A stretch of DNA of 6,651 nucleotides from Mariprofundus sp. (lineage in GTDB: Bacteria; Pseudomonadota; Zetaproteobacteria; Mariprofundales; Mariprofundaceae), in the NCBI GenBank assembly GCA_021772845.1, contig JAJFLF010000128.1, forward strand, positions 1 to 6,651, in the 5' to 3' direction. Positions 1-5,554 of this stretch are shown piece by piece. The notes below the pieces were generated by a model. That model was not told the DNA's origin, did not search any database, and worked only from the letters and a program-made list of their open reading frames with translations. The translations under genes were made by a program, and so were the position numbers. Within the stretch, counting starts at the first letter, position 1. Each line of letters opens with the position of its first letter.

Positions 1-856
1 CCAGCCGCATCGTCTCGGTCTGTTTTTCAGCCTGCAAAGCCGTGATAGCCACCTGCTGGGAGAGAGTGGGGGCGGCAATAAAAATATTCTGCATCACGCG
101 CCGACAGGCATCGATCAGTTCATCCGGCACAATCACCCAGCCAATGCGCCAACCGGTCATCGCCCAACGTTTGGAGAAACCATTCACCACAATAGCATGG
201 TCATCAAATTCAAGTGCACAACGAGCTTTCACCCCGTAGGTCAGGCCATGATAAATCTCATCAGAAATCAGATAACCATTGCGCTCTCTGCAAGAGAGAG
301 CCAACGATTCAAGCACACCGTCATCAATCAGCGTGCCGGTCGGGTTGGATGGATTGATCACCACAGCCGCACGTGTTTTATCCGTCCACTGCTGTTCAAT
401 CATGTCGGTAGAAAAATGATATTTGCTCTCCGGGCCCACCGGAATATTGATCGGTTCACCACCGGCAAGACGAATAAAGTTACGCTGACAGGGATAACCA
501 GGATCCGGCAACAGCACCGACTCACCAGCCTCCAGCAGCACTGCATAGAGCAGACTAAATGCGCCTGATGTGCCGGGCGTGATAAGAATGCGCGGTGCAG
601 CCACATCTACGTCATACTCTTTTTTATACCAGTCAGAGAGTGCCTGCTGCAGTTGTGGGTTACCTGTTGAAGGGGTATAGAAGTTGTCACCGCTATCGAG
701 CTGTTGATGCGCAGCTTCAATTACCGGGGCAGGTGTAGGAAAATCCGGCTCACCGATCTCCATATGAATGATCTTGCGCCCTTCTGCCTCCAACGTTTTT
801 GCCCGCTCAAGCAATTGCATCACCCGAAAGGGTTCGATCCTGTCTATTCTGCGCAT
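1..856 (-). CDS. Class I/II PLP-dependent aminotransferase (partial; C-terminus beyond the window)
   Basis: The 285 codons present encode the N-terminal and PLP-binding parts of a fold-type I aminotransferase, a cytoplasmic enzyme that moves amino groups between an amino acid and a 2-oxo acid. The family motifs are in order: GEPDFPTP (35-42), FYTPSTG (59-65), NPSNPTG (168-174, with Asn171 expected to contact the PLP ring hydroxyl), SDEIYHG (198-204, with Asp199 for the PLP pyridine nitrogen and Tyr202), and GFSKRWAMTGWRIG (226-239), which matches the class I signature. Lys229 is therefore the Schiff-base lysine and Arg237 the phosphate ligand. The family usually has about 390 residues, so roughly 100 are missing, including the substrate-carboxylate arginine; the substrate cannot be assigned. 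The ATG at 854-856 is chosen because the only in-frame upstream start is a TTG two codons earlier, followed upstream by a stop at 911-913. No Shine-Dalgarno sequence precedes it. Confidence 0.95.
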   Translation of the reverse strand, partial: MRRIDRIEPFRVMQLLERAKTLEAEGRKIIHMEIGEPDFPTPAPVIEAAHQQLDSGDNFYTPSTGNPQLQQALSDWYKKEYDVDVAAPRILITPGTSGAFSLLYAVLLEAGESVLLPDPGYPCQRNFIRLAGGEPINIPVGPESKYHFSTDMIEQQWTDKTRAAVVINPSNPTGTLIDDGVLESLALSCRERNGYLISDEIYHGLTYGVKARCALEFDDHAIVVNGFSKRWAMTGWRIGWVIVPDELIDACRRVMQNIFIAAPTLSQQVAITALQAEKQTETMRL

Positions 857-871
857 GGCCAAATTATAGCA
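857..871 (-). promoter_or_regulatory. Extended -10 promoter of the aminotransferase, possibly giving a leaderless mRNA
   Basis: Read on the minus strand, the sequence just before the ATG is TTGCTATAATTTGGCC. It contains a perfect TATAAT (863-868) preceded by TG and one base, the extended -10 form. No good -35 box lies 16-18 bases upstream, which is typical of extended -10 promoters. The A of the ATG is 7 bases past the -10 box, where transcription normally starts, and there is no ribosome binding site between them. The mRNA could therefore begin at or next to the start codon. A promoter further upstream cannot be excluded. Confidence 0.55.
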
Positions 872-1032
872 AGTTATTGGATAATTGCTGCTTGTCCGGT
901 TTTTAGTACGTTATTACCTGGATGAACACCCGTCGCATTCAGTATGCTCTACGTACTATCTACGCCTACTCACCTGCTTGATTACATCGTTTTGAGTCCG
1001 TCATTTTGAGTGTAGAGGCTATCCGAAGTTCG
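857..1032. other. Non-coding gap between ydbL and the aminotransferase gene, with an inverted repeat
   Basis: No convincing ORF is present. A 7-base inverted repeat, AGTACGT at 905-911 and ACGTACT at 951-957, encloses two short hairpins. One has arms GCAT 935-938 and ATGC 944-947; the other, read on the minus strand, is GGGT-GTTC-ATCC. The octamer TTTTGAGT occurs twice, at 990-997 and 1004-1011. I see no GC-rich stem followed by a T run, so termination of the ydbH operon is not explained by an intrinsic terminator here. Confidence 0.4.
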
Positions 1033-1386
1033 TTATTTTCTTTGCCATGCACCCGATGGTGAGCGCACAAATTGCCCTGACGGCGTTTTATTGATCGTTT
1101 TTTTACCTGCCATCTGTTCGACAGCCTGCAGTGATGTGCCGTTTTTACTGGCAATATTCTGGTATACAGCCTTGCGCTTTTGGTTGATATCCCGAACCAG
1201 CGCCTGAACATCGCCCGGAGCAGCAGAAACGACACCCAGATAACCGTTGGGTTGTTCACCAATCTGACCTGCAGCTTTGGATGTGCGAATATCAGCCGAC
1301 CATGCACTGCCTGCACCTGCCACGATCATGGTAAAACTCACTGCCAAAACAGCCATTAAACGTAAAAACATCTGTTTGCTTCGCAT
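1033..1386 (-). CDS. ydbL: YdbL family periplasmic protein (DUF1318)
   Basis: This 117-aa protein matches the YdbL/DUF1318 family, whose E. coli member is about 108 aa. In E. coli YdbL is periplasmic and modulates the assembly of YnbE, which works with YdbH in phospholipid transport between the membranes. A signal peptide is visible: basic MRSK, a hydrophobic stretch at about residues 6-25, and a probable cleavage near AWS|AD (30/31). The mature part has the conserved family pattern GQIGEQPNGYLG (40-51), then LVRDINQKRKAVYQNIA, then QMAGKK, then a C-terminal G-x-W-x-x-K ending (GAWQRK). A strong Shine-Dalgarno sequence, AAGGAGAA at 1391-1398, sits a few bases before the ATG and fixes the start. 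The gene lies 14 bases after ynbE, so the two are almost certainly co-transcribed. It is the last gene of the operon. Confidence 0.92.
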   Translation of the reverse strand: MRSKQMFLRLMAVLAVSFTMIVAGAGSAWSADIRTSKAAGQIGEQPNGYLGVVSAAPGDVQALVRDINQKRKAVYQNIASKNGTSLQAVEQMAGKKTINKTPSGQFVRSPSGAWQRK

Positions 1387-1400
1387 CGTATTCTCCTTGC

Positions 1401-1598
1401 CTAGAACAGGCCGCTGTCTTCAGACAGGACATTTTCCAACTCTTTATCCACTTTCACACTGATTTCATGCTCAATCTTGATATTCATATTGATCGTGATT
1501 GGTTTATCCGGTGGCGCTATCGTCACTGTCGGACTGCATGCGGCCATCACAGAAGGGAGCATGACTAACATTAGGGGGGTACGAATATAGCTGCGCAT
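1401..1598 (-). CDS. ynbE: YnbE-like outer-membrane lipoprotein
   Basis: This 65-aa protein is a member of the small YnbE lipoprotein family. It has a signal peptide with a lipobox ending VMAAC, so Cys21 is the predicted lipidated residue, and Ser22 at the +2 position is consistent with sorting to the outer membrane. The mature protein is about 45 residues. Its core, PPDKPITINMNIKIEHEISV, followed by a Val-Asp-Lys stretch and a terminal acidic segment ending in LF, is the hallmark of the family. In E. coli YnbE stacks by beta-strand pairing to extend YdbH towards the outer membrane. The start is supported by GAGGTGA at 1602-1608, close upstream of the ATG. It lies 76 bases after ydbH and 14 before ydbL, the same order as in E. 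coli. The -3 lipobox residue is Met rather than Leu, a mild deviation. Confidence 0.93.
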   Translation of the reverse strand: MRSYIRTPLMLVMLPSVMAACSPTVTIAPPDKPITINMNIKIEHEISVKVDKELENVLSEDSGLF

Positions 1599-1674
1599 TG
1601 TTCACCTCGCTAGATAGAAACAATCATCTGATCCATATGGTAGAATCTATTCGGTATGATGTCTATTTGAACAA

Positions 1675-4600
1675 TTACTCCGACTGCAGTGTTTTTTGCA
1701 CTTTTTTCTCCAGCGCGCCACTCACCGCTCCTGCCATTCGCAGGCCTTGCAACAACTTAAGAATATTCTCTTCAATATTAAAATTGAACTCAACAGCCCT
1801 GCCTTTTTCATATCCAGGGTTATTACCTTTAAGATGAATACTCAATTTCAATTCGCCATCAGGCATATAGTCAGCCCCGATCTTCAACTGTTTGTAGTAA
1901 AAATCATTCATAATATCCAGCACCATTTTGGTAGCATGATCGGTGGCTGCCAACCTGCGTACATACTCAGTACCCAGGTAACGGATCAAACCGCCTGCTG
2001 TGCTCGACTCTAACGCTCCCGTCGTCATTTTCAGTCCCTCACTGCCCCAATCGAAAGGCAAACTACCATCGAGAAAACCCTTAACGTATAAACCCTCCTG
2101 TTGCCTGATATTCGCAATCTGGCCTGCATCCATATGTTCGAGACGCAGTAAAAATGGGTTACTGGCCCGCGCAAGATCAATGGAAACATGTTCACTTGAA
2201 ATCACGCCTCCCAACGTTTCGGCTTTAAACTGATTGATCTCGATCGCCGCCAAACCTTGCAGTGGATAACTAAGCGCAGCATGCATACTAATATTATGGA
2301 TTGGCACGCCGGCAGAAAGAGTATCCAGTGACACAACAGTGGGAGCCACGGTTAATTTTTTCTCATCGCCTGTAATAAGCAGCTTTCCACTTAGTCCTGC
2401 AAATTGATTCGTTTTATAGTGGCCCTTCAGATTCGACAGGCCCAGATTCAACATAGATTCAAGTTTGAGCGGCTCGTTTTTTTCACCTTTATGCCATTTC
2501 AGCTGACCCACAAAATCCACTGCACCACTGTCGATAGCATATTCATCCTGACTATCGATGATCCTGGAGAGATCAATACCAGCCTCACCAAAAAGCAGCG
2601 GCTTGAATGCGAAATCCAGCATGCCATTCTGCCTAGCAAGGTGATGTTTCAGCTGCCAGTTAAAGTGAATACCAGCCTGTTGAGCATCCAACGATCCAGT
2701 CAGTGAAACCCGCTTAGATGAAAGCCTGTATGAGCCTGAAACATTACTTTCTGGCAGCCGCACAGTTGGTGATGCGAACGAAATAGCACTGATGGCAAAG
2801 CTGCCTGATGGAGAGAGTATGTTGCCGCGATCAATCGAAAGCTTTATCTCCCGGCTGAACAGACTGTTCTCCTGCCACTGCATGCTTGGCATTGCCGCCG
2901 AAAGCCTGGCCACTTTCACCATGTTCACATCCTTTTTCGGACTCAGCATAATCTCTATTGGGGAGGCAGTTTTGATTTGAACATGAGGAATAGCAATGCC
3001 ATCGCTGAGGATGTTACTCACCTGCAGATAACTGTTCTTTGCAATCGCAATGCTCCAACCTGGCTCAGTTTGACGGAACGAGCCTGAGAGCTTTGATAGT
3101 TTCAGAGTCACTATGTTCTTCTGATCAAACTCCAACTGTGAACGTTCACCAAAGACCCAGCTTCCCACACCCTGATTGTATTTCAGATTGAGGTTTACTT
3201 TACCACGACTCGGAGCTGCATTCGGCGCCTTCAATATAGCATTCAACTTGAGTGAAGCAGTGGCGTTTAGCTGCTCTAACAAGGTTTTACCTGCTGCTTT
3301 TCTTTGCACTGGCAACGAAAGCTGCCACGCGCTGTGCAACTCTCCCGCCACCTTATATTTTGGCAGACTGAACCATGGTTTAAGCAAAACCGAGAATGGG
3401 CCTAGTTTAAAGTCGGCATCGCCTTCAGCTGAGATACTGTCATCAGTTCTCTGCATGGTGGCGTTAGTTTTAAGAATTAATGCCCTGCCCTGATAAACCG
3501 CCGCACTGATCCGATTGCTTTCGTTCAGATCAAGATTTATGCGCAATCCTTTTATATTAGAGTGCTTATGCCGCTTCAGCACTGGCAATGTCACTACCAC
3601 CGCAGCCTTATTTACAAGCCTGATACCGCCTTTCGCATCCCCTGCAAACGCTACTGGTGTGCTTGTTTTGATTTTCAGCTTAGGAATAAATATATCGTCG
3701 ATATGAATATTTTTTAGATGCAGCTCACTTTTCTCAGCAATCGATGCTGACCAGCCAGATTCGGCAAAAGAGAATGATCCTGACAGCTTTGATATATCGA
3801 CAGTGCTTTTTTGCTTATCACCAAAGCTTAACAGTGACTGCTCATCAATAAGCCACGTGCCCAGACCTTGTTTGTATGTCAGGCCCAGATTCACATGTCC
3901 CTGGCTCGGGCTCTGACTCCGGCCTAAATGAGGCCTGCTCAGTGCAAAATCCAGATTGATTGTCGAGCTTATATTCAATTGTTGCAGAAGCGGTTGATTT
4001 GACTGTAGTGGCAATGAAACCTGCCAGATGGAATGCAATCGCCCCTTCAACTGCATATCTGGCATGTCTAACCACGGCTTTAGCGCCTTCGAAAAGGGCG
4101 CAAGTTCAATGTCGGCAATGCCTTCAATAGAGATACCATCAGCTGTTTTATGCATCGTAGAATCAGCTTTAATAATAGATATTTCACCTTGCTGAATCGT
4201 CGTTCGAATGCCATTTTTTTTATCCAGATCAACACTTACCCGCAAACCCTGCAGATAAGAGTCCTCATGTAACTCTAGCGATAAACCCTGATCAGAGTAG
4301 CTGGCCTTGCCACTGAGCTGCTGCAAGATCTCTCCATCACTATTTTGCCGCTGCAGAGAAATATTACTAATCTCAAAACTGGATACTGGAAGCGCTTCCA
4401 GAATCAGTGCCGGCGTAGTCAGCAGCGGTACTGCTGCCTTAGGAGCACTCTGTAAAGAGGGGCGAAGCTGAATAGCGATACTATCCAGCTTGATATGCGT
4501 AATGCGTTTTTCCAACAGCTCTGAAACACTGTAGTGAATCACAGCATCTGTGAGATCAAACTCCAGTGTGCCTTCTCGATTTTTACAATAGAGCCTCTTT

Positions 4601-4770
4601 ATCTGGCTACTGTTCCAGCCAACCGTTTCAATATCAAGCACCGCTTCACTGCACTGCTGCTCGTTTAAAAAGTATTCTGCCGCTTTCGATAACCAGATTG
4701 GAGCACTAAACCATGCGCCTGATAAAAGCAGTGCAATCAGCAACAAAGGAATCATTCGGCGGAAGCTCAT
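1675..4770 (-). CDS. ydbH: YdbH-like AsmA-superfamily intermembrane lipid transport protein
   Basis: This 1031-aa protein resembles YdbH, an AsmA-like protein (relatives TamB and YhdP) anchored in the inner membrane and spanning the periplasm as a long beta-rich groove that helps carry phospholipids to the outer membrane. One N-terminal hydrophobic segment (about residues 7-26) is the membrane anchor; the rest is periplasmic and rich in alternating hydrophobic strands. The C-terminal part (about 850-1025), including LRLEHMDAG, VKGFLDGSLPFDW and a GGLIRYLG segment, is the best-matching conserved block. E. coli YdbH is about 880 aa; the extra length fits an internal duplication, residues 173-376 against 406-609. 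ATG 4770 is used because it begins the basic, hydrophobic anchor (MSFRRMIPLLLIALLLSG); no good Shine-Dalgarno precedes it and Met6 is the only nearby alternative. It is the first gene of ydbH-ynbE-ydbL. Assignment rests on the operon as well as on similarity. Confidence 0.9.
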   Translation of the reverse strand: MSFRRMIPLLLIALLLSGAWFSAPIWLSKAAEYFLNEQQCSEAVLDIETVGWNSSQIKRLYCKNREGTLEFDLTDAVIHYSVSELLEKRITHIKLDSIAIQLRPSLQSAPKAAVPLLTTPALILEALPVSSFEISNISLQRQNSDGEILQQLSGKASYSDQGLSLELHEDSYLQGLRVSVDLDKKNGIRTTIQQGEISIIKADSTMHKTADGISIEGIADIELAPFSKALKPWLDMPDMQLKGRLHSIWQVSLPLQSNQPLLQQLNISSTINLDFALSRPHLGRSQSPSQGHVNLGLTYKQGLGTWLIDEQSLLSFGDKQKSTVDISKLSGSFSFAESGWSASIAEKSELHLKNIHIDDIFIPKLKIKTSTPVAFAGDAKGGIRLVNKAAVVVTLPVLKRHKHSNIKGLRINLDLNESNRISAAVYQGRALILKTNATMQRTDDSISAEGDADFKLGPFSVLLKPWFSLPKYKVAGELHSAWQLSLPVQRKAAGKTLLEQLNATASLKLNAILKAPNAAPSRGKVNLNLKYNQGVGSWVFGERSQLEFDQKNIVTLKLSKLSGSFRQTEPGWSIAIAKNSYLQVSNILSDGIAIPHVQIKTASPIEIMLSPKKDVNMVKVARLSAAMPSMQWQENSLFSREIKLSIDRGNILSPSGSFAISAISFASPTVRLPESNVSGSYRLSSKRVSLTGSLDAQQAGIHFNWQLKHHLARQNGMLDFAFKPLLFGEAGIDLSRIIDSQDEYAIDSGAVDFVGQLKWHKGEKNEPLKLESMLNLGLSNLKGHYKTNQFAGLSGKLLITGDEKKLTVAPTVVSLDTLSAGVPIHNISMHAALSYPLQGLAAIEINQFKAETLGGVISSEHVSIDLARASNPFLLRLEHMDAGQIANIRQQEGLYVKGFLDGSLPFDWGSEGLKMTTGALESSTAGGLIRYLGTEYVRRLAATDHATKMVLDIMNDFYYKQLKIGADYMPDGELKLSIHLKGNNPGYEKGRAVEFNFNIEENILKLLQGLRMAGAVSGALEKKVQKTLQSE
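2944..3555 (-). repeat. ydbH: Second copy of the internal repeat in ydbH (residues 406-609)
   Basis: Residues 406-609 repeat the pattern of residues 173-376. Matching landmarks are GLR (408-410 and 175-177), LKPW (463-466 and 230-233), LHSxWQ (478-483 and 245-250), KLSGSF (560-565 and 328-333), GW (571-572 and 339-340) and IKT (599-601 and 367-369). The offset is 233 residues at first, then 232, so only about one indel separates the copies in register. Identity is moderate, so the duplication is not recent. Confidence 0.85.
3643..4254 (-). repeat. ydbH: First copy of the internal repeat in ydbH (residues 173-376)
   Basis: This is the membrane-proximal copy of the duplicated block in YdbH. 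It runs from the GLRVSVDLD segment to the IKTSTPV segment, which the second copy mirrors as GLRINLDLN and IKTASPI. A linker of about 30 residues (377-405) separates the copies. Each copy probably adds a stretch of beta-strands to the periplasmic groove; this is inferred from the known architecture of AsmA-like proteins. Confidence 0.85.
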
Positions 4771-4887
4771 TATGGTATTTTATTGTTATGTGAGAATATA
4801 GCTAGACCACAGTGCAAACCATCTCTTAGGCGCAGCCATTACAGACTGTATGCATGCACCCGGAAAACAATAAAGGAGGCAAAAGGA
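4771..4887. other. Divergent intergenic region between ydbH and the small ORFs
   Basis: This stretch must hold the upstream signals for ydbH (minus) and for the first small ORF (plus). On the minus strand TATATT (4795-4800) and TAAAAT (4777-4782) resemble -10 boxes, but neither has a convincing -35 partner. The perfect palindrome TGCATGCA lies at 4851-4858, a possible but unsupported operator. I do not assign a promoter to either gene from this evidence. Confidence 0.3.
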
Positions 4888-4968
4888 ATGCCTTTATCTA
4901 ATTATATAGCTATCTATCACCAGCAATTTGAATTTCTTCTATCCCGTACTAAATCGACGCAATCATAG
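4888..4968 (+). CDS. Small ORF, 26 aa, with a strong ribosome binding site
   Basis: I do not recognise this peptide (MPLSNYIAIYHQQ... ending KSTQS). It is proposed because the ATG at 4888 follows a near-perfect Shine-Dalgarno sequence, AAAGGAGG at 4872-4879, with 8 bases between. An in-frame ATG at 4783 would give 61 residues, but it lacks such a site, so the short form is preferred. The peptide is mildly hydrophobic and aromatic (two Tyr and two Phe, no clear membrane segment), with a basic polar C-terminus. It could be a leader peptide or a small protein; no function can be assigned. The stop lies 89 bases before the next ORF, and a separate promoter candidate lies between them, so the two need not share a transcript. 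Confidence 0.4.
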   Translation: MPLSNYIAIYHQQFEFLLSRTKSTQS

Positions 4969-4997
4969 ATTACGTCGCCCATGTTATTATCTCGCTG

Positions 4998-5026
4998 TTG
5001 ATACAAAAGCCTCATGAGCATATCTT
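4998..5026 (+). promoter_or_regulatory. Sigma70-type promoter for the 70-aa ORF
   Basis: TTGATA (4998-5003, five of six consensus bases) and TATCTT (5021-5026, four of six) are separated by exactly 17 bases. Transcription would start near 5033, leaving a leader of about 25 bases that contains the ribosome binding site of the ORF at 5058. Both spacing and position fit a real promoter. Confidence 0.6.
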
Positions 5027-5057
5027 TATTGGATTCCAGAACGAGAGGTGAGCTGCC

Positions 5058-5270
5058 ATGGCTTCGAAAGACAATCATTTATCGACGGGACGACAGAATT
5101 TTTCCAGCAGAGATCAATCTCACAATTTGAAAAGTAATACATTCGAACAGGCAGCTGCACGATTAAGAGAGCGCTTATTACATATACCTTCCTATGCGGA
5201 AAAGGACCGAACTCTCGGAATGGCCTTCTGGCGGGACTTGCATGCCAGCGCTCCACTGTATGATGGTTAA
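5058..5270 (+). CDS. Hypothetical small soluble protein, 70 aa
   Basis: I do not recognise this family. The gene looks real: GAGAGGTGA (5043-5051) lies 6 bases before the ATG, a good promoter stands just upstream, and a strong terminator follows about 90 bases after the stop. The protein has a polar, probably disordered first part (residues 1-26, rich in Ser, Asn, Asp and Lys). An amphipathic helix follows at about 27-42 (NTFEQAAARLRERLLH), then a more conserved-looking C-terminus with IPSYAEKDRTLGMAFWRDLH and a short tail ending LYDG. There is no signal peptide, membrane segment or cysteine, so a small cytoplasmic protein is likely. The alternating basic and acidic residues on the helix could serve protein or nucleic acid binding, but that is a guess. 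The antisense ORF at 5026-5274 is taken to be its shadow. Confidence 0.65.
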   Translation: MASKDNHLSTGRQNFSSRDQSHNLKSNTFEQAAARLRERLLHIPSYAEKDRTLGMAFWRDLHASAPLYDG

Positions 5271-5303
5271 TCAATTAAGAAGTCAGACTCGATCAGTTTA
5301 AGA

Positions 5304-5340
5304 CAAAAGCCCAGGTGACATGGAGTCACTTCGGTTTGAT
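5304..5340 (+). terminator. Imperfect hairpin, diverged copy of the terminator downstream
   Basis: The left arm AAAGCCCAGGTGAC, loop ATGGA and right arm GTCACTTCGGTTT can pair over about 12 positions with one mismatch and two G-U pairs. The tail is TTTGATTTG, a weak T run. Positions 5305-5328 match 22 of 24 bases at 5361-5384, so the hairpin is related to the strong terminator 56 bases further on. It may be a weak first terminator or a decayed copy. Confidence 0.45.
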
Positions 5341-5359
5341 TTGAAGAAAACCCTAACGC

Positions 5360-5398
5360 AAAAAGCCCAGATGACATTGAGTCATCTGGGCTTTTTTT
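5360..5398. terminator. Strong intrinsic terminator, probably bidirectional
   Basis: A perfect 15-bp stem (5361-5375 with 5381-5395) closes a 5-base loop (ATTGA). On the plus strand seven T's follow (5392-5398), ending the small-ORF transcript. On the minus strand the stem is followed by five T's (complement of 5360-5364), so it can also end the tRNA-Leu transcript, whose 3' end is only 3 bases away. It also insulates rnr from the small ORFs. Confidence 0.92.
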
Positions 5399-5400
5399 GT

Positions 5401-5487
5401 TGGTACCGAGAACTGGACTCGAACCAGCACTTCCAAGAGGAAACTAGCACCTGAAGCTAGCGCGTCTACCAATTCCGCCACCTCGGC
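5401..5487 (-). tRNA. tRNA-Leu (anticodon CAG)
   Basis: The 87-base gene folds into a class II tRNA. The acceptor stem pairs GCCGAGG with TCTCGGT (a G-U pair at each end), followed by discriminator A and an encoded CCA (complement of 5401-5403). The anticodon stem CTAGC/GCTAG holds the loop TTCAGGT, giving anticodon CAG (5451-5453), which reads the leucine codon CTG. A long variable arm (TTCC-TCTT-GGAA), as expected for tRNA-Leu, and a T arm with TTCGAGT are present. It is a single tRNA gene, convergent with the small-ORF unit and divergent from rnr. Confidence 0.97.
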
Positions 5488-5488
5488 C

Positions 5489-5494
5489 TATAGT
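5489..5494 (+). promoter_or_regulatory. Tentative -10 box for rnr
   Basis: TATAGT matches five of six bases of the -10 consensus and lies just outside the 5' end of the tRNA gene. A start near 5501 would give an rnr leader of about 47 bases. The -35 region would fall inside the tRNA gene and is poor, so this is only a candidate. The strong terminator upstream makes read-through from the small ORFs unlikely, so some promoter must lie in 5400-5540. Confidence 0.3.
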
Positions 5495-5496
5495 GT

Positions 5497-5509
5497 CCCG
5501 CATTGCGGG
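5497..5509. other. Small GC-rich hairpin in the tRNA-Leu leader
   Basis: CCCGC (5497-5501), loop ATT and GCGGG (5505-5509) form a 5-bp hairpin just upstream of the mature tRNA 5' end, on either strand. On the minus strand it would be in the tRNA precursor leader, removed by RNase P; on the plus strand it could lie at the start of the rnr leader. Confidence 0.4.
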
Positions 5510-5526
5510 GCCTATGAAGGCGCGCA

Positions 5527-5554
5527 ATCATAGGATGGAGCAACATAGTGTCAA
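5527..5554 (-). promoter_or_regulatory. Promoter of tRNA-Leu
   Basis: Read on the minus strand, a perfect -35 TTGACA (5549-5554) is followed after 16 bases by TATGAT (5527-5532). The sequence just after the -10 box is TGCGCGCC, a GC-rich discriminator typical of stable-RNA promoters under stringent (ppGpp) control. Transcription would start near 5520, giving a leader of about 33 bases before the mature tRNA. The -35 box overlaps the first codons of rnr on the opposite strand. Confidence 0.8.

Noticed and set aside
42..568. Plus-strand ORFs of 65 and 123 aa
   Set aside because: They lie antisense to the aminotransferase, whose motifs are clear, and have no ribosome binding site or recognisable features.
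990..1011. Two copies of TTTTGAGT, 14 bases apart, as a regulator site
   Set aside because: Only two AT-rich octamers are present, with no inverted symmetry or adjacent promoter.
966..1316. Minus-strand 116-aa ORF overlapping ydbL
   Set aside because: It is in another frame of the same strand as ydbL, which has a signal peptide, family motifs and a strong ribosome binding site.
1598..4075. Several ORFs of 60-105 aa on both strands within ydbH
   Set aside because: They are shadows of the long ydbH frame, with no ribosome binding sites or coherent protein features.
4851..4858. Palindrome TGCATGCA as an operator
   Set aside because: An 8-base palindrome is expected by chance at this scale, and it is not placed over a credible promoter.
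5401..5487. tRNA gene as an integration site for a mobile element
   Set aside because: No integrase gene or second copy of the tRNA 3' end is visible in the window, and the flanks are housekeeping genes.
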